Shown: positions 34,420-43,800 of the stretch, piece by piece
Numbering within the stretch: position 1 is the stretch's first letter
Layout: each line of letters starts with the position of its first letter
Assembly (NCBI RefSeq): GCF_000146065.2
Contig: NC_020449.1
Location: forward strand, 682,001-746,000
From: Candidatus Cloacimonas acidaminovorans str. Evry
Lineage (GTDB): Bacteria; Cloacimonadota; Cloacimonadia; Cloacimonadales; Cloacimonadaceae
Length of the DNA stretch: 64,000 nt
Direction of reading: 5' to 3'
Translations under genes and position numbers: made by a program
Notes under the pieces: model-generated
Database searches by the model: none
Told to the model about the DNA's origin: nothing
What the model saw: only the letters and a program-made list of their open reading frames with translations

Positions 34420-35424
34420 TTATTTCTTTTTTTGTTGATCCGCCAAAAGCAGAACAATAGCGACTGTATTAACAATATCTTCAGCAGAACAACCACGGGA
34501 TAAATCACTTACCGGAGCTGCTAAACCTTGTATGATAGGTCCGATTGCTTCTACTTTTCCTATGTATTGAGCCAGTTTATAACCAATATTTCCTGCCTGT
34601 AAATCCGGGAAAATAAGGATATTGGCATTTCCTGCCACAGAACTTTGGGGTGCTTTCCTTTTTGCTACTTCGGGAATTATAGCTGCATCAACCTGTAATT
34701 CTCCATCAAAATCAAAATCCACCTTTCTTTCTGTTAAAATTTCTTTAGCCATAGTTACTTTATCTACAAGTTCGTGTTTAGCACTTCCTAAGGTGGAAAA
34801 CGAAAGTAAAGCTACTTTTGGCTCATCTCCGATTATAGCTTTTCGGGTTAAAGCAGAGCTCATAGCAATGTCCGCAAGCTGTTCTGAACTGGGATTGGGA
34901 ACTACAGCACAATCGGCAAATAAAAAAATTCTTTTTTCCCCCCGAAAATCAGGAACCGGCATTATAAATGCGCTGGAAACAGTTTTAAGCCCCGGCATAA
35001 CACCAATCACTTGTAATGCAGCCCTTAAAACATCTGCTGTAATATTAACTGCTCCAGCAACCATTCCTTCAACTTTTCCCTCTTTAACCATTGAAGCACC
35101 GAAATATAAAGGATTTTTAACTGTCTCTATCGCCTGAGCCATTGTAACACCTTTCTCTTTTCGTCTTTGATAATATGCTTCTGCAAAAGCGGGAATGTCT
35201 TCTGAGGTCTCAGGATTTATTATGGTCACATTGTTTAATTCTATATTTAGTGCTTTGGCTTCTTGATTTATTATTTCACTTTCACCCAGCAGGGTAACTT
35301 TTGCCAAGTCCATTGCCACAATTTTGGCAACCGCAGTTAAAACGCGTGGATCAGTGGATTCCGGCAAAACAATACTTCCGGAGTTTCCTTTTGCTTTGTT
35401 TATTAAATCATCTATTATGAACAT
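34420..35424 (-). CDS. pta: Phosphate acetyltransferase
   Basis: A 334-residue enzyme that converts acetyl-CoA and phosphate to acetyl phosphate and CoA. Length and sequence fit the short, single-domain Pta type: GSIVLPESTDPRVLTA, YFGASMVKEGKVEGMVAGAV, and AIIPEVAKRKAPQSSVAGNANILIF are characteristic blocks (each shown in part). Acetate kinase, its usual partner, is not adjacent. The gene lies 11 bp after glyS and 24 bp before the aminotransferase. With acetate kinase elsewhere, it would give ATP in amino-acid fermentation. Phosphotransbutyrylase is a related possibility, but the signature favours Pta. Confidence 0.92.
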   Translation of the reverse strand: MFIIDDLINKAKGNSGSIVLPESTDPRVLTAVAKIVAMDLAKVTLLGESEIINQEAKALNIELNNVTIINPETSEDIPAFAEAYYQRRKEKGVTMAQAIETVKNPLYFGASMVKEGKVEGMVAGAVNITADVLRAALQVIGVMPGLKTVSSAFIMPVPDFRGEKRIFLFADCAVVPNPSSEQLADIAMSSALTRKAIIGDEPKVALLSFSTLGSAKHELVDKVTMAKEILTERKVDFDFDGELQVDAAIIPEVAKRKAPQSSVAGNANILIFPDLQAGNIGYKLAQYIGKVEAIGPIIQGLAAPVSDLSRGCSAEDIVNTVAIVLLLADQQKKK

Positions 35425-35435
35425 ATTCCTGCTTC

Positions 35436-37532
35436 CTATTGTTCCGTTTCCAGAACTATCAACGATAGGTCTGCAACTCTTAAAAATTCTTTTTTTACTT
35501 CTTTCAGCAAGGAGTGTCTATTATTGCGTAATTCATCATCTTCGCAGTTTACCAAAACTGCGTCAAAAAAGGCATCTATAACTTTTCCAAACTTGATCAA
35601 ATACTGTAAAGCCAAAGGATAATCCTTGTTTTGTAAAGCGGAATCAATATCCTGATGTAATGTCTGCAGAGCTTCATAAAGGTTAATTTCTTCCGGCTCA
35701 ACAAGTTTATCTTTATTAAAGGGAACAAAATCCTGTGTTTCGGCAATAATATTTGCTACCCTCTTAAAACCAATCACCAGATGAATAAAGTCCTCTTTAC
35801 CTTTTAATGCATTCAATGCTTGAGCCCGGTTTTCCAAATCGTGCAAATGGCTTTTATCAATATGCATCACGCTTTCTATCACATCGTAAGCGATGCCGTT
35901 TGTTTTCAGCAATCCAGTAATTCTTTGTTCCAGAAAACTGTGCAAATTCTTTTTTGCCTTTTTGTCTAATTCTGTCTGTTTACCAATTAATTCCAAAGCT
36001 CTATCGGCAAAAGAGAACAAATCCAAATCCCATTTTCGGGAACTGATAATTTGCACAACACCATTAGCAGCGCGTCGGAGGGCAAAAGGATCTCCACTTC
36101 CCGTTGGCATCATTCCAATTCCAATAATTCCGGCAACCGTATCCATTTTATCTGCAATAGCAACTATTGCTCCACACAATGTTGAAGGAAGTTCATCACC
36201 CGAACCTCTTGGTAAATAGTGTTCAAATATACCTTCTGCAATTTCCCGATCTTCTCCCGAAGCAATAGCATATTGTTTGCCGATATATCCCTGAAGTTTT
36301 GTAAATTCTTTTTCTCCAAGCATATTAGTAACCAAATCTGCTTTACAGAGTTCTGCGCAACGAATTGCCTTTTTCTTTTGTTCTTCTGTTATCTTCAATT
36401 CATCCGCTAAGGCACTTACCAATTGCATTATGCGTTTGGTTTTATCAGCCATTGTTCCTAATTTTGCTTGAAATATAACCTTGTCCAAATGCCTCGTCCA
36501 ATGTTCCAGCGGATATTTTGTATCTTCATTCCAATACCATAAAGCATCTGCTAGGCGTGCTTTTACTACTTTCTCATTGCCTTTTCTGATAATCATACTT
36601 GCAGATGGATTACCATTGGAAATAAATACAAATTTATTACTTAATTTACCTTGGTTATCCTGCACCGCAAAATACTTTTGTGCTTGACTTATTGTGCTGA
36701 TAATAATTTTATCCGGTAGGGAAAGATACTTTTCTTCAAATTCTCCAACAACCGCAGTAGGATATTCTACCAAATTGACTACCGTTTCTACTAACTCACG
36801 GTCTTCTATAACTTTAAAATTGTCTTCCGGAAAAATAGCTGCCAGTTGGGTAATTATTTCTTTTCTGCGCTCTTCAATATCAACTATTACTTTCTGTTCA
36901 AGCAGTTTGGGAAGATAGTCCTCTGCTTTATTAATAGTAATGGACTTTTCCAACCCCAAAAAACGATTTCCGTAAGTAATATTCCCACAAGGTATTCCCC
37001 CAAAATCCAACTCTAAAGGCCTATTATTCCATAGAATTAAAAACCAGCGCAGAGGGCGGGAAAAAATTAATCCTAATTGGCTCCAAGCCATTTTTTTCTC
37101 AAATGGTATCTGCACAATCATTTCCGGAATCCAGCTCTTCAGCAGCTCAACTGTCGCTAATCCCTTTTTTATATATTTTACTGCCAGAAACTTACCTTTC
37201 TCTGTTTCCTGAATAAATATTGCTGCTTCCTTTGCCTGGCTTCTGTTTAAAAAACCCTTACCTGCAGGTGTTAGATTGCCCTCTTCATCGTAAGCAACGC
37301 TGACTAAAGGTCCTGTCTTTAAAATTTCCTCATCCTCCTGATGAGTATCCAGTTCCAGAGCATCCAAATATATCCTGCGAGGAGTTCCACTCACTTTATA
37401 AGAACCGCAGTATAGTTTATTACTTTTCAAAAAAGTCCCAAAAGATGAGCTGACACCGTTGCAGGCAATTTCTATCTGTCTTTCCGGGAGTTCTTCACAT
37501 CCCAATTCAAGTAAAAACCGGCTTCGTTCCAA
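35436..37532 (-). CDS. glyS: Glycyl-tRNA synthetase beta subunit
   Basis: A 698-residue beta subunit of the bacterial tetrameric glycyl-tRNA synthetase. The N-terminus RFLLELGCEELPERQIEIA is diagnostic, followed by SGTPRRIYLDA, GLIFSRPLRWFLILW and an HD-like region with AIADKMDTVAGIIGIGMMPTGSGDPFALRR; the C-terminus has the DALR anticodon-binding fold. It charges tRNA-Gly together with the alpha subunit. Start is TTG 37532, with AGGAT upstream. The alpha subunit gene glyQ, usually adjacent, is not in this window. Confidence 0.96.
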   Translation of the reverse strand: MERSRFLLELGCEELPERQIEIACNGVSSSFGTFLKSNKLYCGSYKVSGTPRRIYLDALELDTHQEDEEILKTGPLVSVAYDEEGNLTPAGKGFLNRSQAKEAAIFIQETEKGKFLAVKYIKKGLATVELLKSWIPEMIVQIPFEKKMAWSQLGLIFSRPLRWFLILWNNRPLELDFGGIPCGNITYGNRFLGLEKSITINKAEDYLPKLLEQKVIVDIEERRKEIITQLAAIFPEDNFKVIEDRELVETVVNLVEYPTAVVGEFEEKYLSLPDKIIISTISQAQKYFAVQDNQGKLSNKFVFISNGNPSASMIIRKGNEKVVKARLADALWYWNEDTKYPLEHWTRHLDKVIFQAKLGTMADKTKRIMQLVSALADELKITEEQKKKAIRCAELCKADLVTNMLGEKEFTKLQGYIGKQYAIASGEDREIAEGIFEHYLPRGSGDELPSTLCGAIVAIADKMDTVAGIIGIGMMPTGSGDPFALRRAANGVVQIISSRKWDLDLFSFADRALELIGKQTELDKKAKKNLHSFLEQRITGLLKTNGIAYDVIESVMHIDKSHLHDLENRAQALNALKGKEDFIHLVIGFKRVANIIAETQDFVPFNKDKLVEPEEINLYEALQTLHQDIDSALQNKDYPLALQYLIKFGKVIDAFFDAVLVNCEDDELRNNRHSLLKEVKKEFLRVADLSLIVLETEQ

Positions 37533-37565
37533 ATTCTATCCTAATCATAAATTATTATTATATAG

Positions 37566-38537
37566 TTATTCAATATTATATCTTATACTTACCTGATTGG
37601 TTAATCCTAAGTCCCCGTAAGAAGCAACAGCATAGTCCAGGGCAATTTTTTTCCAAATCCAGCCCACTCCTAAACTTATTCCGGAAGTCCATTCCATATT
37701 TCCTCCCAGATAATAGTCCCCGGCATTAGTTTTAAATCCGCCTCTTAGAACTAAGGAAGGATGAATTTGTTGTTCAACTCCAAATTTACCGATAAAGTTT
37801 TCTCCGTTGGCTTTAGTAATATCTATATTCAGCAGAGTATTTTTCCCCACATCTATTCCAAAACCTGCACCATAAGTAAATGGTATTCCTTCATCGTATT
37901 TTTTATCGCTGTAGTGGCTAATTTGGAAACCCAAATTTTTCGCCGATAGACCTACTTTTATTCTTTCGTTAGCAGTATGATGTAAAATACCGATATCAAT
38001 TAAGACAGCAGAAGCTGATTTATCATCTATTTGGTCTAAAACAAATTTTATACTACCTCCCGCATCCAAAGCAGGGCTTACGAATTTTGCCAAAGTAAAG
38101 CCGGCTAATATATCTTGGGCATTAAAGGTATCATTCAGTTCAATAAATTCGCCATTTGTCCCTACATCCGTCCTGTCTATAGAACCCGAATTCCAATAGT
38201 TTAAATAAAATCCATAAGAAGTGTATATATTTTTTGGAACTACATAACTTACCGAACCACCTCCGGAACCAACAAAATGGTCTGCAAAGGTAGTAAAAAC
38301 ACCCTGATTGGGAACTCTGATTATGGATGCAGGATTAAACTGCATACCATCAAAATTTTTTGCTCTTCCCAGCATTGCTTGTCCCATTCCGTTTGCTCTG
38401 GCAGAATAAATTATCTTTAATGTAGAAAAACCGGTAGTTCCGGCATCTTGATGCTGTGCCAGCAATGGCATTAGAAAAAGAATACTAAACGCCAAGCTGA
38501 GGAAGTAGTTCTTCTTCCAAAAATTGAACTTTTTCAT
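37566..38537 (-). CDS. PorV/PorQ-like outer membrane protein
   Basis: A 323-residue beta-barrel protein of the PorV/PorQ (UPF0164) type. The signal peptide (FLSLAFSILFLMPLLAQ) is followed by GTTGFSTLKIIYSARANGMGQA and FDGMQFNPASI, the family N-terminal pattern, and ends YNIE after alternating strands. PorQ-like proteins help sort type IX cargo or attach it to the cell surface. I start it at ATG 38537, preceded by AAAGG; this lies 53 bp inside the EIIA gene upstream. The position between EIIA and glyS has no obvious functional logic. Confidence 0.78.
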   Translation of the reverse strand: MKKFNFWKKNYFLSLAFSILFLMPLLAQHQDAGTTGFSTLKIIYSARANGMGQAMLGRAKNFDGMQFNPASIIRVPNQGVFTTFADHFVGSGGGSVSYVVPKNIYTSYGFYLNYWNSGSIDRTDVGTNGEFIELNDTFNAQDILAGFTLAKFVSPALDAGGSIKFVLDQIDDKSASAVLIDIGILHHTANERIKVGLSAKNLGFQISHYSDKKYDEGIPFTYGAGFGIDVGKNTLLNIDITKANGENFIGKFGVEQQIHPSLVLRGGFKTNAGDYYLGGNMEWTSGISLGVGWIWKKIALDYAVASYGDLGLTNQVSIRYNIE

Positions 38538-38958
38538 ACAAATACCTTTCATCTTTGGCTTGTAACAATGTTTCCCTGTTTTCTTCCCGCCTCAAAAATT
38601 CCGATAATGACCGTAAAATCTTCATATAATCCTGATTGGAACTTTGGGGAACGGCTATCATAAAAACCAAATGCACAGGTAAATTATCCACACTGGAGAA
38701 ATCCAAATCCTGTTTCACTAAACAGACAGCTATCCTTAAACAGCTAACTGTTAAGTCCCTGGCATGGGGAATAGCAATCCCTTTCCCTATACCCGTGCTC
38801 ATTATTTCTTCTCTTCCTTTAACTGCTGCCAGAAAACGGTCTGGAAAACTTAAACAGCCGCTTTCCGATAGCAAATTTGCCATATATTGCAGGCAGGCAT
38901 TTTTGTTCTCGAACTTCTCTACAATCTTTACCAGTTCGGGCATAAAAAGCTTGTTCAT
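38485..38958 (-). CDS. PTS EIIA-type protein (PtsN/fructose family)
   Basis: A 157-residue EIIA domain protein. The phosphorylated histidine is His65 in STGIGKGIAIPHARD, and the remainder (VHLVFMIAVPQSSNQDYMKIL) fits the PTS_EIIA_2 fold. No EIIB, EIIC, HPr or EI gene is nearby, so it is more likely a regulator in the manner of PtsN than part of a sugar permease. The start ATG 38958 has GGTGGGA upstream. Its last 53 bp overlap the start of the PorQ-like gene. It is the first gene of the eight-gene operon and faces away from the HlyD gene. Confidence 0.87.
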   Translation of the reverse strand: MNKLFMPELVKIVEKFENKNACLQYMANLLSESGCLSFPDRFLAAVKGREEIMSTGIGKGIAIPHARDLTVSCLRIAVCLVKQDLDFSSVDNLPVHLVFMIAVPQSSNQDYMKILRSLSEFLRREENRETLLQAKDERYLYEKVQFLEEELLPQLGV

Positions 38959-39242
38959 TGTCCCACCATAAATATTCGTAAAATACCTTATTTTTTATAG
39001 CAAGGTATAAGTCAATCAAAATTCTTATTGTTTTATATATCGTCTTTCCCAGATTATTCAAATTTAAACAGAGAGCACAGATTTATTTTACACTGAAAAC
39101 CCCAAGACGCCAAGTCCACCCTAAAAAATATTTTCTCCAGACCTCTTGACCTCCAGACCTCCAGACCTTTTTTAAGTTGACACAATCTCTGCTATTTCAA
39201 CCTTTGTTTTATATTATCAGATACTATAAAAGAAGAGGTATT

Positions 39243-40406
39243 ATGCGTAAGAAATGGTGGATAATTATAGTTATAGTGCTTCTGATTCTGCTGGTTTTGT
39301 TTTTGGGAAAAAGCTGCGGTAAGAAAAAGCAAACTGAAACAGTCAAACCTACAGAGACAGAAACCTATACCGTTAAACGGGGAGATATTTCTTCCCGCAT
39401 AGAAATTACAGGTGAAGTTCAACCGGAAGTTGTGGTTTCCCTAAAATCCAAAGTAAGCGGGAAAATTGTCAAGTTTTATGCCTGGGAAAATGATTATGTT
39501 ACTTCCGGACAGATAATTGCCGATATTGAACCGGATTATAATCAGGCAAATACTCTTTTCAATACGAAGGCAATGCTGCAAAAAGCGGAAATGAACTTGA
39601 AAAATGCGCGTAAGGATTTGGCTGATAAAACTATTCTTCTGCAAAAACAATTTATTTCGCAGGAAGAATATGATAAGGCATCGGATGCCTTAAAAGAGGC
39701 AGAAATTGAATATACTCAAGCCAGCAGTCAATATGAAATGATTCGCGATCTGGATGTTCCGGGAAAAGTAACTCATGTTTATGCTACCGCCAGTGGAGTT
39801 GTTATTGAACGTAATATTAACGAAGGTGAAATGGTTCAATCCAGTTTAACCAGTTTTGGTGAAGGTACTGTGATTATGAAAATTGCCGATTTAAATAAGA
39901 TGATTGTAAAAAGTAACATCAACGAAGTAGATATTTCCAAATTTAAACTGAATCAGAGTGCAGAAATAACTTTGGATGCTCTTCCTTATGAACAATACAA
40001 TGGCAAGGTGGTAAAAATTGCACCGCAGGCAATTATAGAAAATAATGCCAAGGTCTTTCCCATTGAAATTAATCTTAATGCCAGCGGTAAAGTTGTTAAA
40101 CCGGGAATGACAGCAAATGTAACTATTTTGGCTGATTCGCGCCAAAATGTTTTGGTAATTCCTATCCGAGCCGTCTTCAGTAACGATTTAAATCAGGATA
40201 TTGTTTATCTGGTTAAAGACACTAAAAGTCCGTCTAAAGAAACCAAAAGCAAGGAGAAAACATCTTCGGCTCCCAATTCTGTTGCCACACCTGTAAAGCT
40301 TGGTACTAATGATTTGTTGCAAGTGGAAGTGATAGAAGGGCTTAAAGAAGGAGATATAATTTTGCTGAACGAACCGGTTACCAATAATAATAAAATGTTT
40401 ATGTAA
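39243..40406 (+). CDS. HlyD/MacA-type periplasmic adaptor
   Basis: A 387-residue membrane fusion protein. One N-terminal membrane helix (WWIIIVIVLLILLVLFLG) is followed by a barrel-sandwich half-motif (GDISSRIEITGEVQPEVVV), a short coiled coil (residues about 115-170), the second half (VYATASGVVIERNINEGEMV), and beta-barrel domains. A Ser/Lys-rich insert follows at about residue 325. Such proteins bridge an inner-membrane transporter to the outer membrane or act in lipoprotein or peptide export. ATG 39243 has AGAGG upstream; frame-open sequence to 39177 is excluded. The following ABC ATPase gene begins one base after its stop. Confidence 0.87.
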   Translation: MRKKWWIIIVIVLLILLVLFLGKSCGKKKQTETVKPTETETYTVKRGDISSRIEITGEVQPEVVVSLKSKVSGKIVKFYAWENDYVTSGQIIADIEPDYNQANTLFNTKAMLQKAEMNLKNARKDLADKTILLQKQFISQEEYDKASDALKEAEIEYTQASSQYEMIRDLDVPGKVTHVYATASGVVIERNINEGEMVQSSLTSFGEGTVIMKIADLNKMIVKSNINEVDISKFKLNQSAEITLDALPYEQYNGKVVKIAPQAIIENNAKVFPIEINLNASGKVVKPGMTANVTILADSRQNVLVIPIRAVFSNDLNQDIVYLVKDTKSPSKETKSKEKTSSAPNSVATPVKLGTNDLLQVEVIEGLKEGDIILLNEPVTNNNKMFM

Positions 40407-40407
40407 A

Positions 40408-41505
40408 ATGATAAAAATAGATAAGCTGAGCCGATATTTCGGAGACATCAAAGCTGTTGATGAAATCAGTTTCTGCATTCAGGATAAAGAAATTGTCGGT
40501 TTTTTAGGTCCTAATGGAGCTGGTAAAACTACAACTCTTAGAATGATTGTTGGTTATTTGCAACCCAGTTCCGGAAATATTGAAATTGACGGCGAAAGCA
40601 TTTTTACCGATCCCTTAAAAGCCAGCAGACAGATTGGCTATTTACCGGAGCAAAATCCTTTATACGACGAAATGACAGTAGTGGAATTATTAGCATATTT
40701 TGCCGCTTTACGGAAATTGAAACGGGATTATTTTAGGGAACGCCTGAATTTTGTAGTTAAAAACTGCGGACTTAAAGATGTCTTGTATCAAAGAATAGGA
40801 ACCCTTTCCAAGGGCTATCGTCAAAGAACCGGTTTAGCACAGGCAATTTTACATGATCCCAGAATTTTGATTTTAGATGAACCTACTTCCGGTCTTGACC
40901 CCAATCAAATAATTGAAATTCGTGAACTTATACGGGAATTAGGCAAAGAGAAAATGGTTTTGCTTTCCAGTCATATTATGCAGGAAGTTCAGGCACTTTG
41001 TGATCGGGTTGTAATAATTAATAAAGGTAAAATTATTGTTGATGATAATATAGAAAACTTGCCCAATTATCTGAAAAGAAGCACTATGTTAATTCTGGAA
41101 GTGCAGGGAGAAAATGTAGATTTTTCTGATTTTCTAAAAGAGTATCCTTTTGTGGAACTGGATATTCTTTCACGGAATGAAACCACCTGCAAAGTTTGTG
41201 TTTATGAAACCTCCGGAAGGTTGATCTCCTCATCAATCACCAATAATGAAAGTGATAAGAATAGTATTGATGAAACCTCCGAATTTGATTTACGCCAAGA
41301 GCTTTCCCGTTTTATCAGAGATAAGGGCTGGTTAATTTTAGAATTTTCTACTAGCAAAATGAGTTTGGAATCTATTTTCCATGAGCTTACTATAGAAAAC
41401 TATTATGAGCCCGAAATTGAAGAAAAGTTATCTACAGAACAAGAATTTATGGAAGAAGAACAAACAAAACCCGCTGAAACAGAAGATAATGGGGAAGAGC
41501 AATGA
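40408..41505 (+). CDS. ABC transporter ATPase (GldA-like) with long C-terminal extension
   Basis: A 365-residue ATPase. Walker A is GPNGAGKTT at 34-42, the signature is LSKGYRQRTGLAQA near 134, Walker B is ILILDEPTSGLDP near 155-167, and the switch histidine is in LLSSHIMQEV. The first 230 residues align with GldA/NatA types of ABC-2 systems. The last 130 residues add a mixed region (DFSDFLKEYPFVELDIL...) and an acidic tail (EEEQTKPAETEDNGEEQ). It energises the permease at 41502, whose start overlaps its stop (ATGA). Confidence 0.92.
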   Translation: MIKIDKLSRYFGDIKAVDEISFCIQDKEIVGFLGPNGAGKTTTLRMIVGYLQPSSGNIEIDGESIFTDPLKASRQIGYLPEQNPLYDEMTVVELLAYFAALRKLKRDYFRERLNFVVKNCGLKDVLYQRIGTLSKGYRQRTGLAQAILHDPRILILDEPTSGLDPNQIIEIRELIRELGKEKMVLLSSHIMQEVQALCDRVVIINKGKIIVDDNIENLPNYLKRSTMLILEVQGENVDFSDFLKEYPFVELDILSRNETTCKVCVYETSGRLISSSITNNESDKNSIDETSEFDLRQELSRFIRDKGWLILEFSTSKMSLESIFHELTIENYYEPEIEEKLSTEQEFMEEEQTKPAETEDNGEEQ

Positions 41506-42224
41506 AAACAGTTTTCACTATTGCTAAAAAAGAATATGAACTTGCTTTGCATTCAATTTCCACTTATATTGTCTACATCTTGTTTTTGGTGATTATTGGC
41601 ATTATTTTTTCCAATATGGCCTTCAAAATTGCCCGAGCGGAATTGCGTTTTTTGTTTGAAGTTATCCATATTATCTTTCTCTTTTATATTCCAGCTATCA
41701 CAATGGGAAGCATTGCCAAAGAAAGGCAAACCGGAACTTTAGAATTGCTTTCCACTTTACCGATAAAGCTTTCTTCTATTGTTTGGGGGAAAATTTTATC
41801 GGCTTTATTCCAGATTATTACAATTATTATTCTTTCTCTTGTTTTCTTCGGGATTATTGTTATTTTCGGAGAGGGAATTGATTATGGAGCCATAATTTGC
41901 GGCTATATAGGTCTTATTTTAGCAGGATTGGCTTATGCTTCCATCGGAGTTTTTGCCTCCAGTTTTCCCAGCAATCAAATTCTGGCTTTTGTTTTGGCTT
42001 TACTTTTTTCTGCTGTTTTTTATTTACTGAAGTTTCTTTTACCGCTATTACCTTTTGGTCTGGTGCCAATTGTGCAATACTTCAGTTTTGATTATCATTT
42101 AAACAGTTTTTTGAAAGGGCTTATAGACAGTCGTGATATTCTCTTTTTCCTTGCTGTTACGGTTATTTTTGCGTTGTTGGCTCAATTTAATCTCCAAAGC
42201 AAAAACCTGATGCAGGAAAAATAA
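41502..42224 (+). CDS. ABC-2 type permease (GldF-like)
   Basis: A 240-residue integral membrane protein with six hydrophobic segments and the ABC-2 coupling pattern GSIAKERQTGTLELLSTLPI. In gliding Bacteroidota GldF pairs with GldA and the soluble-like GldG; the same order is seen here. It starts within the end of the ATPase gene and stops one base before the GldG-like gene, so all three are made together. Gliding itself is not implied; many non-gliding FCB bacteria carry this set. Confidence 0.88.
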   Translation: MKTVFTIAKKEYELALHSISTYIVYILFLVIIGIIFSNMAFKIARAELRFLFEVIHIIFLFYIPAITMGSIAKERQTGTLELLSTLPIKLSSIVWGKILSALFQIITIIILSLVFFGIIVIFGEGIDYGAIICGYIGLILAGLAYASIGVFASSFPSNQILAFVLALLFSAVFYLLKFLLPLLPFGLVPIVQYFSFDYHLNSFLKGLIDSRDILFFLAVTVIFALLAQFNLQSKNLMQEK

Positions 42225-42225
42225 A

Positions 42226-43800
42226 ATGAAAAAAGAAAAAAAGACCAGTTCCATTTTATCCAACCTGCTTATTAAGCTTGCTATTGTTTTAATGGTTTTG
42301 CTAATCGGTTCTTATGCCAGAGTGCGTTGGGATTTTTCTAAGAATAAAGCATATTCACTTTCTCAGGTAAGCAAGGATGCAGTAAGTAATTTGCAAGATA
42401 ATATGGTAGTTAAGCTTTACTCCAGTAAAGAATTACCCGCGGCTATGCTGATTTTAGACCGTTATGTTAAAGACCTTTTAGAAGAATATAAACAAGCGGG
42501 GAAAGGCAAATTTCATTATGAAGTTATAAACGGACCAAGTCCTGAAGACCTCAAAAACAAAGCTCTGCAATATGGAGTCGGGGCTATGTATTTCCGCATT
42601 TTTGAAAATGATAAGACCACTACAAAAGAAGTTATTTACGGATTGGTTTTTGAATATCAGGGCAATTTTGAATCTATGAATGTGTTGCCTAAAATGCAAA
42701 ATCAGCTGGAATATCAAATGACCCTGAAAATTCAGAAAATTACGCGTTATACTTTGCCCGATATTACTGCTTTTGTGGATACTCTCTATACTTTGATGCC
42801 CAGGCAGAAATATGAAAATGAACTTTACTCCAATTATAATGTTCATTTTACCAATCTGCTGGAACCACCACCAAAAACACATGTTATGATAGTTCATTCG
42901 GGTTATGATTCTTTATCTATTACCCAGCTTTACAATTTAGACCAGTTTTTAATGCAGGGAGGAAAACTGGTAGTTCTGGCTGATAAAATCTTTTCTGATG
43001 GCGAAACAGTAATGGAAATACATTCCAATCTTTTTGATTTTCTGGAAAATAACGGCATAAAATTAAGCAGTGACATAGCTATGGATATTTTTTGCGATTC
43101 CAGACAAATGGGTGTGGATACCAATATCTCTTTTCCTATTTATCCTGTTTTACGCGGTTCACAACATCCTATCACTCGCAATATGTCCAACATTATCATT
43201 TATATGGGAAATGGAATTATTTTTAATAGAAAGCCGGGATTAAAATTTCAAACCATTCTTGCCACTTCCACTCGCAGTGCTCTTTTAGAAGGACCCGATT
43301 ATCAGTTGGATTCCCGTTTGTTTTTCAATCCCGATCCGGATGTTTTTGTAAATCCTCCAATTCCTTTAGGGGCAATTGTTGAAGGCAGAATGGAAAGCTA
43401 TTTTAAAGAGAAACCGCAGTTTCAAAGGTCGGATTTTGTTTCTGAAGTGAAAGATGGTAAAATTGTTATTTTCGGAGATAGGGAACTTTATGTTGATCCC
43501 GATAAGCCCATCTATGAAAATCGTTATCAGATAATCTTAAATGCTGTGGATTGGCTTATGGGGCGTGAGGATATGATCAATATCCGTTCCCGCCATTTAC
43601 AGGAAAGCATTTTGGATATTGCTTATTATATGCATAAAAATAATCTCCTTTGGGGTGATCCAGCAAAAACGGAACGCAGAATCAAAATGGAAGTAAAAAT
43701 TATTGCTACTTTATTACCTTCTTTAATTCTTATTGCCGTAGGAGGCATAATATCATTACATCGTAAACGCACCAAAGAGTTTAAAAATGAAGAAATCTAA
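42226..43800 (+). CDS. GldG-like ABC-type uncharacterised transport protein
   Basis: A 524-residue membrane-anchored protein of the GldG / ABC_transp_aux family. There is one helix at each end (residues about 12-30 and 490-510), with a large periplasmic part between that begins RVRWDFSKNKAYSLSQVSKD and includes PDITAFVDTLYT and THVMIVHSGYDSLSITQLYNLDQFLMQGG, the last being like the DUF4350/GldG core. It is translated directly after the permease and overlaps the next gene by 14 bp. It probably gates or stabilises the permease; the substrate is not known. Confidence 0.85.
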   Translation: MKKEKKTSSILSNLLIKLAIVLMVLLIGSYARVRWDFSKNKAYSLSQVSKDAVSNLQDNMVVKLYSSKELPAAMLILDRYVKDLLEEYKQAGKGKFHYEVINGPSPEDLKNKALQYGVGAMYFRIFENDKTTTKEVIYGLVFEYQGNFESMNVLPKMQNQLEYQMTLKIQKITRYTLPDITAFVDTLYTLMPRQKYENELYSNYNVHFTNLLEPPPKTHVMIVHSGYDSLSITQLYNLDQFLMQGGKLVVLADKIFSDGETVMEIHSNLFDFLENNGIKLSSDIAMDIFCDSRQMGVDTNISFPIYPVLRGSQHPITRNMSNIIIYMGNGIIFNRKPGLKFQTILATSTRSALLEGPDYQLDSRLFFNPDPDVFVNPPIPLGAIVEGRMESYFKEKPQFQRSDFVSEVKDGKIVIFGDRELYVDPDKPIYENRYQIILNAVDWLMGREDMINIRSRHLQESILDIAYYMHKNNLLWGDPAKTERRIKMEVKIIATLLPSLILIAVGGIISLHRKRTKEFKNEEI

